DNA from: Rugalucina vietnamica
Taxonomy: Eukaryota > Mollusca > Bivalvia > Lucinida > Lucinidae
Assembly: GCA_964017185.1 (NCBI GenBank)
Contig: OZ024873.1
Coordinates: 45,804,760 to 45,868,759 of the forward strand
DNA: 64,000 nucleotides
Reading direction: 5' to 3'
The position numbers were made by a program, and so were the translations under genes. How positions within the stretch are numbered: the stretch's first letter is position 1; each line of letters begins with the position of its first letter. Under the pieces are notes generated by a model. It made no database searches. It was not told the DNA's origin and saw only the letters and a program-made list of their open reading frames with translations. Below, piece after piece: positions 52,311-54,311 of the stretch.

Positions 52311-54311
52311 TAGCTCGAACGCCAGTCTTTCATATGTGGTCTTTGGTACGGAGTGGTCTGGGTTCGAACCCGCGACCCCCGATCTGAATCTGAATAGTTT
52401 ACTGGTGACACGCCAAATGACATTATTTCACCAGGGGGTTCGGGTGGGGGAGAAATTAGTCCCTTGATCGCACGAGTGAAGCACAATCATCTGACATTTC
52501 AGCAGTAGAAAACCGAGAGTCAGAGAGGTCATTCCAGTCCCTGATAGTCTGGGGAAAGAAACTTCATTTATAGGCCTAGATACTAGCAGATGGAAACTGA
52601 AATGCCTTGGAGTGACTATTTCTACAACGCCTACATGTAGTCTCTGTAGGTATTCTGGCTTTACCCTTCAGACCTTTGTATAGCAATATAAGTTGAATAT
52701 CGAGAACAACAATGGACCGAGAGTTATTTTAAATCATCGTTCGAATTTTATTTCCCAGCATTGGTTCCAAGTGTGTCACATTTTGTTAAGTCTTTAGCGT
52801 ATTATTCGTCATGATAATGATCTTCAAGGAAAAGACCGTTCCAACATTATCTGTGTAAGAACGGAATTAAGAAGAAAAGATTACCTTCATGCAGAGCCCG
52901 CCTTGCCAGTGCTTCAAATTCTTCAAAGCTGTCCAAAATGTAGCAGGATTCGTTCTTTGGGTCCGATGCCATATCATATAGTTCCCGCACGTTGCCGTTT
53001 TGAATTCCGAAAGTATAAACTTTCACACCTTCTCTACGTAGTAGTTCCGCTTCCGGTCGTGGGTCTCCGCCATTGGAAAAGCCATCAGTGACCAAGAAAA
53101 TTGCTTTGCTCGCATTTTCACGAGCATTCTTTAGAACTTTCTGGAAAATACCGACAATCGATAAATTGTGAACTTAAACGAAAAGAATACGATTATGACA
53201 CTATTTTAGCGTGTCTGCAGTACTATAGTAAACTCTTGTGATTTGTGCCTATTACGGACCTAGCTAGCGAATTGTGTCGGAACTCTGGGTGTCCAACCAC
53301 ATTGGACTTTCACCATCGTATCGAGCAGCTATAGATCGAGACTATGAACAGTAAGGCGTTGAAGGTTGTCGTTGACAGATCCAACATGGTGTACCACTGC
53401 AGAATCTGAGGGTGCCCGTTAAACCTTTATAAAAAGCCCATTGCCCCTGTAGATTTACTTCAAGTTCTGACATTTCCAATGTGATGTTACGTATATTTGT
53501 TTAATGTCTTTGGCGTTGATGTTTTTGCTGTATGCGTCTTTTATTTACATATTCATAATATTTAGCAAAGTTCAGGAAACGCTGTGGCCACCTTTTTTGA
53601 AAATAGCTGCTCACTCACGTATACTCTTTGTGTATCAGTACCTAATTGTCATTTTGTTTTTTCCACATGAGTGTGAGGATGGTATTTTGTTTCTATTTAT
53701 ACCAGTTCCTGATCATTGATTGCATGTCAACTTTTACTCTATTTACATTGACTATGCTGTTGCAAGTTCATACTTACCCTGGCTTCGAGGAAGGCGCCCA
53801 GTGTGTATGTTCCACCTCCACTGTACGTTACTTTCCTCAAGTCATCCTCAAGCAGACGACATTTGTGTCTGTCCTTCTGCTTCTCATCCAGATAATCAAT
53901 CTGACGCACCACGCGCTCGCGTGACGAGAACGTGATGACGGAAACGCGTGTGTGGGTAACGTCGACTGTAAAATCTGACAGAAGTTGCTTTACAAATTTA
54001 ATCTCGTCAACAAAGTTATGTTTTCCAACACTTGTAGAGCTGTCAACTAAGAATATTATATCAATTTGTTTATTAGATGTGTCTTTCAATGCTTTAATGT
54101 GGCGCTTCAGGACCGCTCCGAGAGTTTCGACCTTTGATTCAGAATCACTCATCGGCCCACCGTTATATGACTGACGGAGATACTTGTTGTAGCTAAAGAT
54201 TTTAATATCATCCGCGTTTCCCTCGCCAAAGAAGTATCCCAAAGAGAGTTTGGTAACAGAACACAGAATAAAGAGCAAGTGAAATACATACATTGTTTTA
54301 TTATTTTTCAT
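9772..54311 (-). CDS. SVEP1: SVEP1-like secreted vWA/EGF/CCP/HYR adhesion protein, 3'-incomplete, 17 exons
   Basis: Seventeen exons read on the minus strand join in frame into 1182 codons plus one base, so the gene continues left of the window. Domain order by residue: signal peptide 1-25, vWA about 85-264, EGF 265-321, GCC2/GCC3 322-375, CCP 376-435, 436-495 and 496-560, HYR 561-643 and 644-722, CCP 723-786, conserved linker 787-926, GCC2/GCC3 927-980, 981-1034 and 1035-1088, EGF 1089-1144 and 1145-1182. This is the domain order of the N-terminal part of vertebrate SVEP1 (known), a large secreted matrix and cell-adhesion protein. Intron 1 is phase 0 and all later introns are phase 1, so most exons can be skipped or duplicated without changing frame. 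The pentraxin domain and later CCPs are not in the window. Compared with vertebrate SVEP1 the linker looks shorter, so a phase 1-1 exon may be unrecognised in intron 11. Confidence 0.93.
9942..10443. mobile_element. Foldback MITE, 502 bp, flanked by TA
   Basis: Both ends are long inverted copies: CAGTCAATAGACATAATTG at 9942 is mirrored at 10443, and similarity continues for more than 60 bp with further inverted matches inside. TA lies on both sides (9940-9941 and 10444-10445). It sits in SVEP1-like intron 16, 56 nt upstream of exon 17. Confidence 0.8.
10694..10929 (+). mobile_element. MITE family B copy 1
   Basis: TIR TGAGCCGCCTCGTGGGAAAA / mirror ending GAGGCGGCTCA, with an internal palindrome around 10845-10895 (CAGCTTCGCGG / CCGCGAAGCTG). 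Reference copy of the family. It ends 32 nt past the donor of exon 16. Confidence 0.9.
10962..11129 (-). CDS. SVEP1: SVEP1-like exon 16: acidic linker and EGF domain
   Basis: Residues 1089-1144, phase 1-1, 168 bp. A hydrophilic acidic stretch of about 28 residues ([17 protein letters not shown]) precedes an EGF module, [14 protein letters not shown], then CECAKGYKG. The last EGF residues come from the next exon. One MITE ends 32 nt past its donor and another starts about 20 nt upstream of its acceptor. Confidence 0.9.
11150..11478 (+). mobile_element. MITE family C copy 1
   Basis: Central palindrome GTGGGTACT-C...GAACCGCC mirrored at 11330-11370, with ATAGATTGTGGG / CCCACAGTCTAT arms, plus outer TIR-like ends (CATCAGGAAAACAT and ATGTTTTCGTAATGG). 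Starts about 20 nt upstream of exon 16. Confidence 0.8.
11846..12007 (-). CDS. SVEP1: SVEP1-like exon 15: GCC2/GCC3 module 4
   Basis: Residues 1035-1088, phase 1-1, 162 bp. [19 protein letters not shown], then [16 protein letters not shown], ending NITDCE. Acceptor TTTTTTTTCAG, donor GTAACT. Confidence 0.93.
12229..12464 (-). mobile_element. MITE family B copy 2 (inverted)
   Basis: Same ends and internal palindrome as copy 1, reversed. Lies in SVEP1-like intron 14. Confidence 0.88.
12696..12857 (-). CDS. SVEP1: SVEP1-like exon 14: GCC2/GCC3 module 3
   Basis: Residues 981-1034, phase 1-1, 162 bp. [19 protein letters not shown], then [19 protein letters not shown], then SDCK. Three decayed tandem copies of the acceptor plus the first half of this exon lie upstream in intron 13 (12895-14016). 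The chosen copy is the only one that stays open to a donor (GTTTGT). Confidence 0.92.
12895..13105 (-). pseudogene. Two decayed tandem copies of exon 14 5' half with acceptor
   Basis: Blocks of about 115-124 bp repeat the acceptor (CTATTACAG, CTGTTACAG) and the first half of exon 14: on the minus strand CCCAATGG, GAG(G/A)TCTGTGAG, GATT(G/A)GTCACTG and CAAGAT are all recognisable at 12900-12975 and 13015-13090. Small deletions break the frame, and there is no second half or donor. Confidence 0.8.
13112..13891. mobile_element. 780 bp element with 10 bp TIRs inside the exon 14 fragment array
   Basis: ACCTGTCAAC at 13112 is mirrored by GTTGACAGGT at 13882-13891. The flanking exon-fragment array (GGGTGAGAC on both sides) is interrupted by it. 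Content is unrecognised; it includes TAACGG and CGGATTT runs and a GCGCGCGCG patch. Confidence 0.55.
13900..14016 (-). pseudogene. Third decayed copy of exon 14 5' half
   Basis: Same block as at 12780-12870, separated from the other copies by a 780 bp element. Carries GGTACAGTCTCACCCAATGG and the acceptor-like CTGTTACATCC. Confidence 0.75.
14067..15021 (+). mobile_element. Pearl-like element P2
   Basis: Left end AACCAGAAGACCAATGGTCC and CGCTCACCTGAGATCTG, core units (CCATCTTGGTCATGTGACC), ACGGACGG microsatellite near 14940-14965, right end ATAAGCTCGCCTGTGAGCC and CAGCTCAGGTGAACT. Intron 13. Confidence 0.75.
15307..15468 (-). CDS. SVEP1: SVEP1-like exon 13: GCC2/GCC3 module 2
   Basis: Residues 927-980, phase 1-1, 162 bp. 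[19 protein letters not shown], then [16 protein letters not shown]. It starts 26 nt inside the edge of a MITE that occupies 15494-15727. Donor GTAGGT. Confidence 0.92.
15494..15727 (+). mobile_element. MITE family B copy 3
   Basis: TGAGCCGCATCATGAG start, internal palindrome near 15640-15670, ends GATGTGGCTCA. Its edge is 25 nt upstream of exon 13. Confidence 0.88.
16164..16385 (-). CDS. SVEP1: SVEP1-like exon 12: conserved linker, part 2
   Basis: Residues 853-926, phase 1-1, 222 bp. [20 protein letters not shown] is a likely amphipathic helix; then [19 protein letters not shown], matching the end of the SVEP1 linker just before the GCC2/GCC3 run. Vertebrate SVEP1 has a longer segment here with a basic cleavage-like site; that part is not seen, so an exon may be missing in intron 11. 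Donor GTGTGT is weak but fixed by the next exon's phase. Confidence 0.85.
16570..16990 (+). repeat. Dispersed repeat G copy
   Basis: Shares AACCCATTAGTGACGAATGG, GACTTTCCCATTGTTATCAT and AAACAGAAT...CCCCAGATGGGA with copies near 24050-24330 and 31030-31180. Class unknown. Confidence 0.6.
17417..17654 (+). mobile_element. MITE family B copy 4
   Basis: Same structure; the right TIR is slightly decayed (GAGGCCGCTGA). It lies 180 bp upstream of the nested gene start, within its likely promoter region. Confidence 0.85.
17835..18788 (+). CDS. Nested gene exon 1 (318 codons)
   Basis: The ATG at 17835 (A at -3) opens the signal peptide. The frame stays open to 18794, and the GT donor at 18789 removes the last in-frame codons. 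The short 5' flank has an AT-rich stretch at 17766-17785 and a GACGTCAT motif near 17792; both are only candidate promoter features. A family-C MITE starts about 18 nt past the donor. Confidence 0.8.
17835..22780 (+). CDS. Secreted or GPI-anchored ectodomain protein with somatomedin-B-like cluster, nested gene
   Basis: Two exons, 17835-18788 and 21878-22780, joined in phase 0 (donor GTATAA after DPFQ, acceptor TTTTCACAG before NRCLK), give 618 residues and a TAA stop. Residues 1-24 are a signal peptide ([13 protein letters not shown] core). Residues 41-82 hold CPYTDFC, then [18 protein letters not shown], close to the core CxC...C...CC spacing of somatomedin-B domains. The rest is a cysteine-rich ectodomain with many NxT/S sites. 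The C-terminus is a small-residue SSSP stretch followed by about 17 hydrophobic residues ([17 protein letters not shown]) and then stop, which is how GPI signals look. Similar N-termini occur on mollusc adhesion-GPCR-like proteins (recollection, not searched), but no 7TM exon is visible before or after the stop. It lies antisense inside intron 11 of the SVEP1-like gene. Function unknown. Confidence 0.8.
18807..19083 (+). mobile_element. MITE family C copy 2
   Basis: Same central palindrome near 18925-18985 and same ends (CATCACAAAAACATGCCC / GGGCGTGTTTTCATAATG). Starts about 18 nt past the donor of the nested gene. Confidence 0.8.
19111..19346 (+). mobile_element. MITE family B copy 5
   Basis: Full-length copy in the intron of the nested gene, palindrome GCTTCGCAG-TTA-CTGCGAAGC near 19270. 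Confidence 0.88.
19752..20835 (+). mobile_element. Pearl-like element P3, left-truncated
   Basis: Two or more core units (TGGCCATCTTGGTCATGTGACC near 19763, 20200 and 20635) and right end CAGCTCAGGTGAGCTAAAA. It abuts P4 head to tail. Confidence 0.7.
20836..21559 (+). mobile_element. Pearl-like element P4
   Basis: Complete short copy: left GACCACAGGACCAATGGTCC and GCTCACCTGAGATCTGG, one core plus part, microsatellite of GACGG/GACGA units near 21478-21500, right end CAGGTGAGCTAAAAATG. Intron of the nested gene. Confidence 0.72.
21878..22780 (+). CDS. Nested gene exon 2 (300 codons and stop)
   Basis: Acceptor TTTTCACAG at 21869-21877. The exon opens with [19 protein letters not shown] and runs to TAA at 22778-22780. 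It contains [19 protein letters not shown] and [19 protein letters not shown], a short threonine and asparagine rich internal repeat at 22530-22620, then [13 protein letters not shown] and the hydrophobic tail. Intron length 3089 bp, filled with MITEs and pearl-like elements. Confidence 0.8.
   Translation, partial: NRCLKLTCPLLQTPVHGQCEPVLSGTRQLGVLAVLAFTPKWVKTNNASQAYDFNFDSAARNLSKIVGKGFGRCKPCEHVVFAKYPNKTAAVNGNMLPERFSMSLFFYTSEKCQESLIIERINELHEKEIKLPIGSESMTLIISTVPKEKYTQYTQLDQDMLWSTPGCPMRMKVFAKFDDLSRCPSVSLNLTDYTNLMKSTKQMSKKRLINVIFKQTANEGNVATNMGNDATNMGNVATNTGHDTTNREDNNFTNVTKNAKVQVCVETYLSVLPKKNQGMSSSPVKLVLFVMVITASQLWA
22530..22620 (+). repeat. Short in-frame coding repeat in nested gene
   Basis: Four or five degenerate copies of an 18-21 bp unit encoding [21 protein letters not shown] and HDTTNRE. 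Each carries a potential N-glycosylation or O-glycosylation threonine. It lies in the membrane-proximal stalk just before the last cysteine and hydrophobic tail. Confidence 0.75.
22781..23266 (+). other. Probable 3' UTR and downstream of nested gene
   Basis: AT-rich, with no open frame that resembles protein. An ATTAAA hexamer at 23024-23030 could be a polyadenylation signal, but there is no second element to support it. No repeat recognised until the family-C MITE at 23267. Confidence 0.3.
23267..23548 (+). mobile_element. MITE family C copy 3
   Basis: Palindrome near 23375-23445 (ACCGCCTCGG / CTAGGCGGTT), TATACCCCCTTAAACCCC on the left. Confidence 0.8.
23766..23997 (+). mobile_element. MITE family B copy 6
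   Basis: More diverged copy (TGAGCCGCGACTCAAG), but the internal palindrome is preserved by paired changes: CAACTGTGCAG and CTGCACAGCTG replace the usual arms. Confidence 0.85.
24050..24330 (+). repeat. Dispersed repeat G copy
   Basis: ACAAATGGACTTTACCATTG, GGGATACCAGGAG and CAAACAGAATAGCCCCAG match the copies at 16570 and 31030. Confidence 0.55.
24479..24715 (+). mobile_element. MITE family B copy 7
   Basis: TGAGCCTGTGCATGAG start, ends GAAGTGGCTCA. Full length. Confidence 0.87.
24795..25010 (-). repeat. Dispersed repeat F, left part, split by the 25011-30380 element
   Basis: Markers GAATTGATGCTTTACGTCCC, AACTAAGGCTTATGTGTATG, TGGTTTGACT and GGGCAGGCTCA. The matching right part (CAGTCAGTAG...CACAAGCAACCCATCTAT) resumes at 30381. 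Other copies at 25418-25705 and 36830-37140. Confidence 0.65.
25418..25705 (-). repeat. Dispersed repeat F copy
   Basis: GATGCTTAACATCCCAGTCA, CACAAAGGCTTATACG, GTTCGACTTGAACCAC, GGGCAGGCTCA, GAGGCACAAGCAGCCCATC. The GGTTCGACTTG stretch is reminiscent of a B box but too weak for a SINE claim. Confidence 0.6.
25735..26065 (+). repeat. GC-rich degenerate short-period array
   Basis: A 21 bp inverted pair (CTTGGGAATTCTCGCGGCGT at 25737, mirrored at 25784-25804 with one mismatch) leads into about 250 bp of 9-15 bp irregular units built on GGCGTT, GCGTTC, GCGTTTCCA and GCACTGCG. Composition differs sharply from the AT-rich surroundings. No conserved protein is evident in any frame. Confidence 0.6.
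26463..26549. repeat. Poly-C tracts
   Basis: Two C runs (about 16 and 20 bases) in a short palindromic context (GGGGGGTCCGGACCCCCC). Confidence 0.8.
26598..26700 (+). repeat. Possible tRNA-derived SINE head
   Basis: GGGAGCCTGGTTTGCTAGTG followed by GGTCATGGGTTCGGTCCG and ATTCCCGCC resembles A-box and B-box spacing of a tRNA-like promoter. A full cloverleaf does not form. Confidence 0.35.
27130..27171. repeat. Poly-T tract, 42 bases
   Basis: Uninterrupted T run; may be the tail of a minus-strand retroposon. The flank CCTTGATAGACTCAACCCC (minus strand) is not identified. Confidence 0.9.
27564..27594. repeat. Poly-T tract, 31 bases
   Basis: Uninterrupted T run, immediately left of the AAT microsatellite and SINE. 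Confidence 0.9.
27637..27985 (-). mobile_element. tRNA-derived SINE with ATT-repeat tail
   Basis: On the minus strand the head (27985-27905) reads GGTCCCAATAGTGTAATGG, then TTAGAGTGTGCG, then GGTTGGATCCTGGG: A-box-like and B-box-like motifs at tRNA spacing. The body runs to AAGTTTATTCATTTATT and ends in an ATT microsatellite (27637-27676), as many SINE tails do. Confidence 0.55.
27986..28849. other. Unassigned intronic sequence
   Basis: No gene, RNA or repeat recognised; short open frames only. Confidence 0.5.
28850..29082 (-). mobile_element. MITE family B copy 8 (inverted)
   Basis: Starts TGAGTCGCCGCATGGG, ends GCACAGGCTCA. Lies inside the 25011-30380 element. Confidence 0.87.
29083..30227. 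other. Unassigned intronic sequence
   Basis: Contains a C-rich patch at 29405-29416 and AT-rich DNA. One 88-codon frame at 29812-30078 has hydrophobic segments, but there is no context or homology that I recognise. Confidence 0.4.
30228..30310. repeat. 37 bp imperfect inverted repeat (hairpin)
   Basis: 30228-30264 and 30274-30310 are inverted copies with about five mismatches around a 9 bp spacer (core AAATGTGAG / CTCACATTT). Confidence 0.85.
30381..30460 (-). repeat. Dispersed repeat F, right part
   Basis: TAATAAGCTTTGCATTGAGG and CACAAGCAACCCATCTAT match the copies at 25650 and 37060. It is the other half of the copy ending at 25010. Confidence 0.6.
31030..31222 (+). repeat. Repeat G copy ending in a perfect 28 bp hairpin
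   Basis: ATGAATGGATTCGCCCATCA through the AACAGAATAGCCCCAGATGG end. 31150-31177 and 31195-31222 are perfect inverted copies with a 17 bp spacer. Confidence 0.8.
31522..31758 (+). mobile_element. MITE family B copy 9
   Basis: Full-length copy; flanks ATAT on both sides could be part of the target. Confidence 0.87.
32754..32780. repeat. Poly-G tract, 27 bases
   Basis: Uninterrupted G run preceded by CATCTCCTA. GA microsatellites lie nearby at 32326-32340 and 32370-32390. Confidence 0.9.
32911..34466 (+). mobile_element. Pearl-like element P5, complete, three core units
   Basis: Left end ACCAGAGGACCAATGGTCC and CGCTCACCTGAGATCTGC; core of about 457 bp repeated three times (GTCATGATTTATATA-type marker near 33180, 33637 and 34093); GGACGAC microsatellite (34345-34400); right end ATAAGCTCACCTTGTGAGCC and GGCTCAGGTGAGCTAAA. 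Best reference copy of the family. Resembles the published bivalve pearl layout (core repeats plus ACGG-type microsatellite). Confidence 0.8.
34632..36275 (+). mobile_element. LINE family A, 5'-truncated, decayed
   Basis: Starts in the RT just after the catalytic site ([34 protein letters not shown]). One frameshift near 34757 separates this from EYKYLGIIF and the long C-terminal frame 34933-35865 ([24 protein letters not shown], then a C..C...H...C knuckle-like segment [19 protein letters not shown]). The 3' end is AATAAAATAATTTGATTTGA with a TTTGA repeat tail. The RT domain itself is missing, so it is non-functional. Confidence 0.88.
34933..35865 (+). pseudogene. C-terminal part of LINE ORF2-like protein
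   Basis: 310-codon frame without polymerase motifs. Contains [44 protein letters not shown] and the terminal C/H cluster. It is clearly related to the decayed element at 55790-56429 and 59461-59745. Confidence 0.85.
36276..36829. other. Unassigned DNA inside the Harbinger-like element
   Basis: No protein-like frame or repeat recognised. Confidence 0.45.
36830..37140 (-). repeat. Dispersed repeat F copy
   Basis: TGTATGTCCCAGTCAACAGC, CACTAAGGCTTATACTTATG, GGCAGGCTCA and CAAGCAGCCCATCTATTTC in the same order as in the other copies. Confidence 0.6.
37215..37325 (+). mobile_element. MITE family B half copy
   Basis: Only the palindrome half (GCGCAGCTACTGCACAG) and the right end (CAGGATGCGGCT) remain. 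Confidence 0.6.
37326..38388. other. Unassigned DNA inside the Harbinger-like element
   Basis: More GC-rich patch at 37930-38160 with several overlapping open frames, none resembling a known protein; poly-T at 38180-38200. Confidence 0.4.
38952..40410. mobile_element. 1.46 kb inverted-repeat element next to exon 11
   Basis: GACTCGGATCCAATAAACCC at 38952 is mirrored by GGGTTATTTTGGATCCGAGAC at 40389-40409 (about 28 bp with few mismatches). The interior is unrecognised. The right edge is 13 nt past the donor of exon 11. Confidence 0.5.
40424..40621 (-). CDS. SVEP1: SVEP1-like exon 11: conserved linker, part 1
   Basis: Residues 787-852, phase 1-1, 198 bp. No named domain. [34 protein letters not shown] and [10 protein letters not shown] follow the cysteine and leucine spacing of the region after CCP4 in vertebrate SVEP1. 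Acceptor AATTTTCAG, donor GTATGT. The end of an inverted-repeat element lies 13 nt past the donor. It joins exon 12 in phase across a 24 kb intron. Confidence 0.85.
40908..41156. mobile_element. MITE family D copy with internal poly-A
   Basis: About 50 bp inverted ends: CCAAGGTTATAAAAC and CATGCTCAACTCAGCTGAGA, mirrored at 41105-41156. The centre is a 60-base nearly pure A run (40967-41026). Lies 75 nt past the donor of exon 10. Confidence 0.82.
41232..41423 (-). CDS. SVEP1: SVEP1-like exon 10: CCP-like module 4
   Basis: Residues 723-786, phase 1-1, 192 bp, six cysteines. [29 protein letters not shown] and [13 protein letters not shown] correspond to the atypical CCP after the HYR pair in SVEP1. 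Intron 9 just upstream holds three decayed tandem copies of the acceptor and 5' half of this exon (41826-42180). Confidence 0.92.
41826..42180 (-). pseudogene. Three decayed tandem copies of exon 10 acceptor and 5' half
   Basis: Blocks at about 41826-41935, 41945-42065 and 42090-42180 repeat the start of exon 10. On the minus strand each has a pyrimidine tract, CAG or TAG, then sequence for a CEYPR or CKYPR-like motif and the GGTTA-type end. The first two keep a good acceptor (ATTTTTTCAG and TTTTCTAG), but frames break after PR. No donor side is present. Confidence 0.8.
42217..42453 (-). CDS. SVEP1: SVEP1-like exon 9: HYR domain 2
   Basis: Residues 644-722, phase 1-1, 237 bp. [50 protein letters not shown] and CEIEIKVI match the second HYR of SVEP1, including the extra cysteine after PTVDK. 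Acceptor AATTTTCAG, donor GTAAGT. Confidence 0.92.
42594..43498 (+). mobile_element. Tandem-core element Q with TATGTCCCCC / GGGGGACA ends
   Basis: Left TATGTCCCCCACCTTGATAG, right CGAAAAGGCGGGGGACA, inverted with few mismatches. Core of about 188 bp repeated 3-4 times (CACATGCACATCTTCAAAGC, GTAGGAGGAGTTGCTTGCAC). GGAAGGAC microsatellite 43405-43450, terminal hairpin with a TTCG loop 43462-43497. Intron 8. Confidence 0.75.
43501..43590. repeat. MITE family D partial copy
   Basis: GCCTGTCATTTATCCTG and GAGCATG as in the right half of the D copies; incomplete. Confidence 0.45.
44017..44265 (-). CDS. SVEP1: SVEP1-like exon 8: HYR domain 1
   Basis: Residues 561-643, phase 1-1, 249 bp. Begins [13 protein letters not shown], continues [15 protein letters not shown] and [20 protein letters not shown] and ends ECFFLIKVK: the hyalin-repeat (HYR) immunoglobulin-like fold, thought to serve in adhesion. 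Acceptor AATCTCTAG, donor GTTAGT. Confidence 0.92.
44520..44720 (-). repeat. Dispersed repeat J
   Basis: On the minus strand GTGGCCACCTATTGGGAAAA, TAGCTGCTCA and AAGTACCTGATTGT match a block at 53580-53660 in intron 1. Class unknown. Confidence 0.5.
44911..45003 (-). pseudogene. Decayed copy of exon 7 3' half
   Basis: The minus strand encodes GYLL, REC-like and LPEELWT remnants that parallel exon 7 ([21 protein letters not shown]). It is separated from the next copy by a mariner-like insertion. Confidence 0.75.
45007..45968 (+). mobile_element. Mariner-like element, 962 bp, decayed
   Basis: TIRs of about 35 bp start CGAGGGGG(T)TTCAAAAAGTTCG at 45007 and are mirrored at 45968; TA flanks both ends. 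A plus-strand remnant around 45373-45560 gives MPKMRREQR and, after a frameshift, [13 protein letters not shown] and [11 protein letters not shown], which resembles the N-terminal helix-turn-helix part of mariner transposases. The catalytic part is absent. Confidence 0.75.
45974..46064 (-). pseudogene. Second decayed copy of exon 7 3' half
   Basis: Minus strand: TGGTCCACATAGTAGACAATG, TGTCTGAGGAAG and CCCATATTGTG parallel the end of exon 7 and reach a GTAGG donor-like site. The frame is broken. Confidence 0.75.
46096..46290 (-). CDS. SVEP1: SVEP1-like exon 7: CCP/sushi 3
   Basis: Residues 496-560, phase 1-1, 195 bp, six cysteines. [38 protein letters not shown] and [12 protein letters not shown] are recognisable. 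A MITE starts only 15 nt upstream of the exon start, so the branch point probably lies inside the element. Two decayed copies of the 3' half of this exon follow downstream (45974-46064 and 44911-45003). Confidence 0.92.
46306..46515 (+). mobile_element. MITE family B copy 10, right-truncated
   Basis: TGAGCCTGTGCACGAG start 15 nt upstream of exon 7; internal palindrome near 46460; the right TIR is lost. Confidence 0.85.
46797..46976 (-). CDS. SVEP1: SVEP1-like exon 6: CCP/sushi 2
   Basis: Residues 436-495, phase 1-1, 180 bp, the same size as exon 5. [16 protein letters not shown], then [19 protein letters not shown], then FWTGINTRC is a standard CCP module. Acceptor TTGTAACAG, donor GTAACA. 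Confidence 0.92.
47046..47165 (+). mobile_element. MITE family B fragment
   Basis: Left half only (CGAGCCTTATTCACATGAG to GGGGAATTGTAATATCG). Lies in intron 5. Confidence 0.65.
47467..47702 (-). mobile_element. MITE family B copy 11 (inverted)
   Basis: TGAGCCGCCTCGTGAG start, ends GAGGCAGCTCA, full length, in intron 5. Confidence 0.88.
47757..47999 (+). mobile_element. MITE family C copy 4
   Basis: Central palindrome near 47835-47895. The right end (GGGCATATTTTCATAATGTAC) reaches to about 6 nt from the end of exon 5, so the donor region of intron 5 is directly followed by the element. Confidence 0.78.
48006..48185 (-). CDS. SVEP1: SVEP1-like exon 5: CCP/sushi 1
   Basis: Residues 376-435, phase 1-1, 180 bp. 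Four-cysteine CCP pattern with the expected PPKNGYF start, a GYDLQGSG turn and the tryptophan in [11 protein letters not shown]. An extra cysteine pair (CKS and AACG) also occurs in vertebrate SVEP1 CCP1. The donor GTAAGT is immediately followed by the end of a roughly 240 bp MITE. Confidence 0.93.
48586..48747 (-). CDS. SVEP1: SVEP1-like exon 4: GCC2/GCC3 (ephrin-receptor-like) module 1
   Basis: Residues 322-375, phase 1-1, exactly 162 bp like the three other exons of this type. Sequence pattern CPPGTYKP, then [15 protein letters not shown], then DQCVCSKGF, typical of the cysteine-rich GCC2/GCC3 fold. Acceptor CTTTTCAG, donor GTATAG. A shortened MITE begins 77 nt upstream of the acceptor. 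Confidence 0.92.
48825..49028 (+). mobile_element. MITE family B copy 12 lacking the central palindrome
   Basis: GCGAAAACAAAGGCGC runs straight into GCGCCTTTGTTTTCGC, so the central palindrome of about 32 bp is deleted cleanly at the hairpin base. Ends GTGGCTCA. Confidence 0.85.
49071..49307 (-). mobile_element. MITE family B copy 13 (inverted)
   Basis: Full length, only 42 bp from copy 12 and in the opposite orientation. Confidence 0.87.
49633..49806 (-). CDS. SVEP1: SVEP1-like exon 3: EGF-like domain
   Basis: Residues 264-321, phase 1-1, acceptor CTTTCAG, donor GTAATG. Cysteine-rich segment [20 protein letters not shown], then [17 protein letters not shown]. The join to exon 2 gives [12 protein letters not shown], which follows the vertebrate SVEP1 pattern at the same point. 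A longer open frame overlapping this exon is out of phase with the gene and was ignored. Confidence 0.9.
50110..50245 (+). mobile_element. MITE family C fragment
   Basis: Only the palindromic centre (AATTGTGGGTACACATTAG / CGAGTACCCACAATC) is clear. Intron 2. Confidence 0.6.
50443..51480. mobile_element. 1038 bp element with 23 bp perfect TIRs
   Basis: CAAGGACCCTATATCGAGAG at 50443-50462 continues to 50465 and is mirrored exactly at 51458-51480. Beyond the ends, weaker inverted similarity continues (AGGAAGTGATATC at 50349 against GATGTCACTTCCT at 51522), so the true element may be longer. No coding content. Intron 2. Confidence 0.75.
51538..52253. other. Unassigned intron 2 sequence
   Basis: AT-rich, purine-rich patch 52015-52065. 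No gene or repeat recognised. Confidence 0.45.
52254..52310. repeat. AAT microsatellite, about 19 units
   Basis: Uninterrupted trinucleotide repeat. Confidence 0.95.
52311..52460 (+). repeat. Possible SINE-like piece next to AAT repeat
   Basis: GTCTGGGTTCGAACCCGCGA matches a tRNA B-box and TC arm, but no matching A-box or acceptor stem is present at the right distance. Confidence 0.35.
52885..53140 (-). CDS. SVEP1: SVEP1-like exon 2: second half of vWA
   Basis: Residues 179-263 plus one base. It opens at TTTTCCAG with KVLKNAREN and carries the third metal-site aspartate in [17 protein letters not shown] (D197), then [20 protein letters not shown] and [14 protein letters not shown]. With exon 1 this gives a complete vWA domain with all expected MIDAS residues, so it probably binds a divalent metal. 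Donor GTAATC, phase 1. Confidence 0.93.
53141..53777 (-). other. Intron 1 of the SVEP1-like gene
   Basis: Phase 0 intron of 637 bp. Contains the repeat J match at 53580-53660; otherwise nothing recognised. Confidence 0.8.
53778..54311 (-). CDS. SVEP1: SVEP1-like exon 1: signal peptide and first half of vWA
   Basis: Residues 1-178. The ATG at 54311 has G at -3. It opens a hydrophobic signal peptide (core [19 protein letters not shown], cleavage near residue 25). A pre-domain segment of about 60 residues follows, then the vWA start [14 protein letters not shown] with the metal-site motif DxSxS (D90, S92, S94) and a GGGT threonine near 168. The exon ends after GAFLEAR at a strong donor (GTAAGT), phase 0. 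A second ATG at residue 7 is a possible alternative start. Confidence 0.93.

Noticed and set aside
52360-52385. tRNA gene around GGTTCGAACCCGCGA
   Set aside because: Only the T-arm-like part is present; no acceptor stem or D arm at correct spacing.
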